A DNA stretch of 44,781 nucleotides. Source: Pseudonocardiales bacterium (lineage in GTDB: Bacteria; Actinomycetota; Actinomycetes; Mycobacteriales; Jatrophihabitantaceae). The stretch spans positions 1-44,781 of the forward strand of contig JAVEET010000157.1 in assembly GCA_030840295.1 (NCBI GenBank), written 5' to 3'. Within the stretch, counting starts at the first letter, position 1; the number at the start of each line of letters is the position of its first letter. Below the pieces are notes generated by a model, which was not told the origin of the DNA, ran no database searches, and saw only the letters and a list, made by a program, of their open reading frames with translations. Positions 40,657 to 44,781 of the stretch are shown here, piece by piece. Both the position numbers and the translations under genes were made by a program.

Positions 40657-41811
40657 TCAGGATTCTAGGTAGTCCCGCAGCGACTGAGCGCGCGACGGGT
40701 GCCGCAGCTTGGCCATCGTCTCCCGCTCGATCTGCCGAATGCGCTCCCGGGACAAGTTGAACTTCTTGGCGATGTCGTCGAGCGTGTGCGGGTTGCCGTC
40801 CGCCAAGCCATACCGCAACCGGACCACTGCGGCTTCGCGTGGCTCCAGTGAGTCGAGCACAGATGCCAATTGACTGCGCATCAGTTCGAACTCGACGGCC
40901 TCGGTCGGCTTGGTCGCATCGGCGTCGGCAATGAAATCACCCAGCGAAGAGTCCTCTTCGGCGCCCACCGTCTGGTCCAGGCTGACCAGATCCCGGGCGT
41001 GGTCCACCAGTTCGTGCAGGCGGTCGACCGTGATGTCCAGCTCGTGGCTCAGTTCCTCGTCCGTGGCATCTCGGCCCAACGTCTGCCCGAGTTCGCGGCG
41101 CATGCGCTGCATCTTGTTGATCTGCTCGACCAGATGGACCGGCAGCCGGATCGTGCGCGACTGATCGGCCATCGCTCGGCTGATGGCCTGGCGGATCCAC
41201 CAGGTGGCATACGTCGAGAACTTGAAGCCCTTTGTGTAGTCAAACTTTTCCACGGCACGGATCAGCCCGAGATTGCCTTCCTGAATCAGGTCCAGGAACG
41301 GCATGCCACGGCCGGTGTAGCGCTTCGCCAGCGAAACGACCAGTCGCAGGTTCGCCCGCAACAGCAGATCCTTGGCGCGTTCTCCGTCAGCGGCGAGGGC
41401 CTGCAGTTCGCGTCGCCGGGGTACGGTCAGCCGCTTGCTGGTACTCAACAGGTGCAAGGCGTACAGGCCGGCTTCGATGCGCTTGGAGAGTTCCACCTCT
41501 TCGACCGCGGTAAGCAGCGAGACCTTGCCGATCTCGTTGAGATAGGAGCGCACAAGGTCTGCGGCCTGGACCGTCTCGTCGAGGTCTGCGGTCGCGAGCA
41601 CCGGGTTTGTCTCGGTCAGCTGTTCGACGGGCTGGTCGTCGCCGACGGCAACGGTGGTTGCCGCAACCTCGGACTCGTGAGGAGCCCGCGCGGGTGCGGC
41701 TGATGTCCGGCTCGAGCGGTGCCCGGGCAGCGCCCGGGACGCCGGCGTCCGGCGCTTGGAAGGGGTCTGGGTGCTGTTGGTCGAAGTCGCAGGCTGGCTG
41801 GCGCTCGCCAT
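40657..41811 (-). CDS. sigB: RNA polymerase sigma factor (SigB-type, primary-like group 2)
   Basis: A 384-residue sigma-70 factor. Regions 1.2 to 4 are present: 1.2 at about 85-120 ([16 protein letters not shown]), 2.x with [31 protein letters not shown] (residues 150-180 region), 2.4, region 3, and a 4.2 HTH with [19 protein letters not shown]. The N-terminus (about 80 residues) is Ser/Thr/Pro-rich and short compared with the SigA housekeeping factor. [16 protein letters not shown] recalls SigB; the ending [16 protein letters not shown] recalls SigA. The ATG at 41811 has an AAAGAGGA ribosome site, which is why it is preferred over GTG/ATG at 41853. An ECF-type promoter lies at 41901-41925, as for mycobacterial sigB. 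Confidence 0.92.
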   Translation of the reverse strand: MASASQPATSTNSTQTPSKRRTPASRALPGHRSSRTSAAPARAPHESEVAATTVAVGDDQPVEQLTETNPVLATADLDETVQAADLVRSYLNEIGKVSLLTAVEEVELSKRIEAGLYALHLLSTSKRLTVPRRRELQALAADGERAKDLLLRANLRLVVSLAKRYTGRGMPFLDLIQEGNLGLIRAVEKFDYTKGFKFSTYATWWIRQAISRAMADQSRTIRLPVHLVEQINKMQRMRRELGQTLGRDATDEELSHELDITVDRLHELVDHARDLVSLDQTVGAEEDSSLGDFIADADATKPTEAVEFELMRSQLASVLDSLEPREAAVVRLRYGLADGNPHTLDDIAKKFNLSRERIRQIERETMAKLRHPSRAQSLRDYLES

Positions 41812-41900
41812 GTCGGTCCTCTTTGTATCTGGCTTTGTCGCTGGCTGCGTCACGTCGGTGTCCGTCCGCTAATTTGGGGGTCTGTTGTCCCACCCTGTAC

Positions 41901-41925
41901 AACGATTCGGGGCGGAGCTTGTTCC
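41901..41925 (-). promoter_or_regulatory. Candidate ECF-sigma promoter of the sigma gene
   Basis: On the minus strand GGAAC (41925-41921) and CGTT (41904-41901) are 16 bases apart, and the -10 region continues as CGTTGTACAGG, identical to that before clgR. The predicted start is near 41894, leaving a leader of about 85 bases. The gap to the dtd stop (41812-42025) holds nothing else. Confidence 0.65.
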
Positions 41926-42025
41926 CGGATTGGCTGTGCAAGGGCTTTGAACCCCAGGTCTGAAGGGTTCCCCGGGGGCACCGACCTGGCCTGCTACCGC
42001 TATTGCACGGGCAGCTGCCGGACGG

Positions 42026-42463
42026 TCAGTTCGCGTCCAGCCAGATGGTCATCGGACCGTCGTTGATGCTCGACACCGCCATGGTTGCCCCGAACACCCC
42101 CGTCTCCACCGGGACGCCCAGTTGCCGTAGCTGGTCGCAGAAGGCGGTCACCAGGGGCTGCGCCATCGCTGCGGGTGCCGCTGCCTTCCAGCTGGGTCGC
42201 CGGCCGGAGGTCATGTCCGCGTACAGCGTGAACTGGCTCACCACCAGGACCGGAGCGGCGAGCTCAACGGCCGCTGCCTCGTCCCTGTCGCCATCGCGCA
42301 GGATTCGCAACCGAGCGGTTTTCGACGCCAGCCCACGCGCACCGGCCTCGCTGTCGCGGTGCGTTACGCCGAGCAGGACCAGCAGGCCGGGCCCGATCTG
42401 GGCGACGAGGTGGCCCTCGACCCGCACCGAAGCGCCGGTGACCCGCTGCACCAAGGCGCGCAC
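42026..42463 (-). CDS. dtd: D-aminoacyl-tRNA deacylase Dtd
   Basis: Cleaves D-amino acids (and glycine) from mischarged tRNA. The 145-residue protein has the full family length, with MRALVQRVTGASVRVEG at the start, the SQFTLYADM motif and the NDGPMTIWLD motif near the C-terminus (cross-subunit NxP-type loop). The GTG start directly follows the methyltransferase stop (no gap), so the two genes are coupled. Confidence 0.96.
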   Translation of the reverse strand: MRALVQRVTGASVRVEGHLVAQIGPGLLVLLGVTHRDSEAGARGLASKTARLRILRDGDRDEAAAVELAAPVLVVSQFTLYADMTSGRRPSWKAAAPAAMAQPLVTAFCDQLRQLGVPVETGVFGATMAVSSINDGPMTIWLDAN

Positions 42464-44026
42464 CTAGGTAGCCGCCGTTTCCGGCGGCAGCAGGATTCCG
42501 CGCTGGACGAGGTCGGCGACCACCGGCAGCAGCGAGGAAGTCACCGCCGCCGGATCCAGGCCTTGAAGCTCGGCGACCAGCGCAAGTGAGGCCCGTAGCG
42601 GCACCTGCCCGGTGCAGGAGGACAGCAGACCCGCCACCGCAGAGTCGGTCTCGAGTTCCCAGCGCATTCCCCGCGCCTGGCGCAACTGACTGACGGCGGA
42701 CTGCCAGCCGGTGGGGCCGAGCAGAGCACGCTGTTCGTAGATGAGATCTGCGACGACAGTGAACGAGGCATCCAGCAACCCGGCGGGTCCCGCGCTCCGC
42801 AGCCAGTCTTGGCGAGCGAACCACGTGGCGATCTCGGCTCCGATCGGCTGTTCGACCGCCTGGCGGACATCCTCGGCCACGATCACCGGTACCGATGATC
42901 CGGATCGGCGCAGGTTGACCAAGCCCATGCCTACCGCCAACACTCCGTTCTCGGCGAACCAGTCGAGCCAGCGGTCGTACTTGGAACGCCAGGTCCGAGA
43001 ACCGGGTTGCTCGCCGGCATCACGCAGCCACAGGGAGACGTACTCACCGGGATCGGCGACCTCCCGCTGCCAGATCCAGACGTCGCAGTCGGCGTCACCG
43101 AGCCAACCGGCAAGCCGGTCCTCCCATTGCCCATCGGCCGTGATCATCCAGTTGGCGAGTACCTGCGCCGTCCCGCCGGGCCGCAACATCGGTGCCAGCC
43201 CGCTGATCAATTGGCGGCAGACCTCGTCGCCGGGCAAGCCGCTGTCTCGATACGTGAAACCCTCATCCGACGCGGTGAACCCCGGGCCGACGATGAACGG
43301 CGGATTGCTGACCACGAGGTCGAACTGCTCCGCGCGTACCGGATCGAGCAGCGATCCGGCGCGCAGGTCCCAGCGGAGCCCGTTCAAGGCAGCCGTCGTA
43401 GCCGCCATCCGCAGGGCTCGTCCGCTCAGGTCGGTGGCCACGACTGAGCGGGCATGTCGTGACAGGTGCAGTGCCTGGACGCCGCAGCCGGTCCCGATGT
43501 CGAGGGCGGTCTCGACCGGCCGCCGCATGGTGGCCTGGGCCAAGGTGGCGGCCGCGGCACCGACACCGAGCACATGCTCGGGATCCAAGGCTCCGGGTCG
43601 CACCTCCGCGCCGAGATCGGAGATCACCCACCAGTCGGGGCCGCCGGCTTCGGAATACGGCCGTAGATCGAACATCGTCCGGACGCCAGTGGAGCCAGGC
43701 TCGAGAAGGCCGGCGGCGACCGCGTCGAACCGACCCTGCGTGCCGAACGCCCGGTCGGCGGCGTCGTCGGCAACCTCGATTCCCAGCAGGAACAGCCTGA
43801 TGAGTGTCTCGGTCGCCGAACCCCCGCGGGTGAATCGCTCCACCCCCGTGAGATCACCTCGTGACAGGGCCGCCTGGCCGGCCAGGCCGAGTGTCTCGGT
43901 TACGGCCTGGCCGCTGAACTCATCCGATAGGCAGGCGCGCAGCCTGTCGATGACAGCGCGCGGGAACAGCGGGGTGGGCGGCCCGGGCGACGAGTTCACG
44001 GGGCCCGGCACCCCATCCTCGGTCAC
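42464..44026 (-). CDS. Class I SAM-dependent methyltransferase (HemK/PrmC-like NPPF type)
   Basis: A 520-residue protein. An N-terminal domain of about 150 residues precedes the Rossmann core with motif I DIGTGCGVQALHLSRHARSVV (residue 190 region) and motif IV NPPFIVGPG, the sequence typical of methyltransferases acting on glutamine or on exocyclic amino groups. A long C-terminal part of about 250 residues is not assigned. The substrate could be a protein release factor, RNA base or small molecule. The start overlaps the upstream hydrolase stop by four bases (ATGA) and the stop abuts dtd, forming a compact operon. Confidence 0.87.
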   Translation of the reverse strand: MTEDGVPGPVNSSPGPPTPLFPRAVIDRLRACLSDEFSGQAVTETLGLAGQAALSRGDLTGVERFTRGGSATETLIRLFLLGIEVADDAADRAFGTQGRFDAVAAGLLEPGSTGVRTMFDLRPYSEAGGPDWWVISDLGAEVRPGALDPEHVLGVGAAAATLAQATMRRPVETALDIGTGCGVQALHLSRHARSVVATDLSGRALRMAATTAALNGLRWDLRAGSLLDPVRAEQFDLVVSNPPFIVGPGFTASDEGFTYRDSGLPGDEVCRQLISGLAPMLRPGGTAQVLANWMITADGQWEDRLAGWLGDADCDVWIWQREVADPGEYVSLWLRDAGEQPGSRTWRSKYDRWLDWFAENGVLAVGMGLVNLRRSGSSVPVIVAEDVRQAVEQPIGAEIATWFARQDWLRSAGPAGLLDASFTVVADLIYEQRALLGPTGWQSAVSQLRQARGMRWELETDSAVAGLLSSCTGQVPLRASLALVAELQGLDPAAVTSSLLPVVADLVQRGILLPPETAAT

Positions 44027-44781
44027 AGAATCCGCATGGCGGATGTCGCCCCGGCCAATTCACCGAGGACGCTCGATTCGCTCAGGACCTCGGCCGCGAA
44101 CGCGGCGATCTCGTCGGCCACGGCGACCGGCTGCCGCAACTGCAGGTCGTGGCCGCCATCGATCTGTACCCATCGTGACGCGGCAATGGCCGCCTGCAGC
44201 GCCGCCGGTGTCCGTTCGGGGATGACCTGATCCTGGTCGCCCGTGATGATCCGAGTAGGTGTGGCGATGTCGGGTAGCGCGGCTGTGATCATCGGTAGGT
44301 CACGAAGCAGGGCTCGCTGCTCGGTCAGGAAGCTGCGCCAGAGCGGCCGGAATCGCATTGCCGCGCCGCTGGATCGGGCGTAGGGCAGATCCATCGAATC
44401 CAGCTTCCCGCCGATCAGGGTCGCCGCCTTATGGGCAATCGGGCCGCGGCCGATCCGCAAGGTCGAAAACGAGATCAGCTCACCGAGTACCGGTGCCGCC
44501 AGCACGGGGTCCAGCCGAACCAGGCACTCCGGCCCGACGGAGGCCAGCAGCACCAACCCGGCGATCCGCGTCGAGGCTCGCTCGGCGGCCGCCAACGCCG
44601 CGACGCCGCCGGCCCAACTGTGCCCGACCAGCATTACCGGTCCCGGACAGAAGCGGTCCATCCACCGGGTCAACCACGCGACGTTTCCGCGATAGTCCGT
44701 CGCTGCAAGCCCATTCGCCCCATAGCCCGGACGATCGGGCACACCGATGCGAACCTCGGGCGACACCCGACTCCGCAGCGC
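44023..44781 (-). CDS. Alpha/beta hydrolase (5' partial)
   Basis: The gene is open to the right edge; the reading frame continues to base 44781 without a start. Visible: the PDRPGYGANG oxyanion/dipeptide segment, the nucleophile elbow GHSWAGG, and the acid-base pair (Asp in TGDQDQVIP and His in DGGHDLQLRQP). That is the catalytic triad of an alpha/beta hydrolase. The substrate cannot be read from sequence. It shares four bases with the methyltransferase start. Confidence 0.88.
   Translation of the reverse strand, partial: ALRSRVSPEVRIGVPDRPGYGANGLAATDYRGNVAWLTRWMDRFCPGPVMLVGHSWAGGVAALAAAERASTRIAGLVLLASVGPECLVRLDPVLAAPVLGELISFSTLRIGRGPIAHKAATLIGGKLDSMDLPYARSSGAAMRFRPLWRSFLTEQRALLRDLPMITAALPDIATPTRIITGDQDQVIPERTPAALQAAIAASRWVQIDGGHDLQLRQPVAVADEIAAFAAEVLSESSVLGELAGATSAMRIL

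Noticed and set aside
1-44781. CRISPR arrays, tRNA or rRNA genes, insertion sequences or prophage
   Set aside because: No direct repeat arrays with spacers, no tRNA cloverleaf that I recognise, no transposase, integrase or phage-like proteins.

Overview
The window is chromosomal DNA from a high-G+C actinobacterium. Gene order closely resembles mycobacteria and their relatives: clgR-pspA, lhr-nei2, DUF3046-recA-recX, lexA divergent from a LysM gene followed by nrdR, and ideR near a sigB-type sigma gene. A ribonuclease Y gene between recX and miaB, and a class II ribonucleotide reductase (nrdJ), point away from Mycobacterium itself, perhaps towards a Nakamurella- or Frankia-like lineage; that placement is inference. 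The stretch reads as core genome. I see no rRNA, tRNA, transposase, integrase, prophage or CRISPR array.

Layout. 1-4.1 kb: rimO (cut by the window edge), pgsA, clgR, a TetR-type regulator and pspA (envelope stress). 4.1-10.2 kb, minus strand: a GNAT acetyltransferase, the giant helicase lhr, and nei2. 10.2-14.4 kb: a DUF3046 gene, recA, recX and rny. 14.4-21.1 kb: miaB, a DUF349 gene (minus), miaA, dapF, hflX and tatA (tRNA hypermodification, lysine/peptidoglycan precursor, ribosome rescue, protein export). 21.2-26.5 kb: lexA divergent from a membrane LysM protein, then nrdR-nrdJ. 26.8-35.8 kb is a less conserved metabolic stretch: secreted phosphatase-like protein, YeaQ-type membrane protein, zinc alcohol dehydrogenase, PAP2 enzyme, GH15 glycosidase, DMT exporter, VOC protein, YaaA and a Nudix hydrolase. 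36.0-44.8 kb: an unrecognised gene, a DUF4192 gene, ideR, a sulfurtransferase, a PHP protein, the sigma factor, dtd, a methyltransferase and a partial alpha/beta hydrolase.

The genes work together mainly in DNA-damage and stress regulation. SOS (LexA) boxes lie before recA, between lexA and the LysM gene (three, two of them abutting), and recA also carries a PafBC-type promoter. clgR-pspA and the sigma gene share an ECF-sigma promoter of the form GGAAC-N16/17-CGTT with an identical 11-base -10 region, matching the mycobacterial SigE-ClgR-PspA-SigB circuit. nrdR-nrdJ is preceded by a NrdR-box-like palindrome and a phased group of DnaA-box-like 9-mers.

I found no obviously new multi-gene system. 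The least explained structures are: a leader ORF with mutually exclusive hairpins between recX and rny; a block of ten G-tracts beside the DUF3046/recA promoter region; the DnaA-box-like cluster before nrdR; and a 270-bp tail-to-tail overlap of the alcohol dehydrogenase and PAP2 reading frames.
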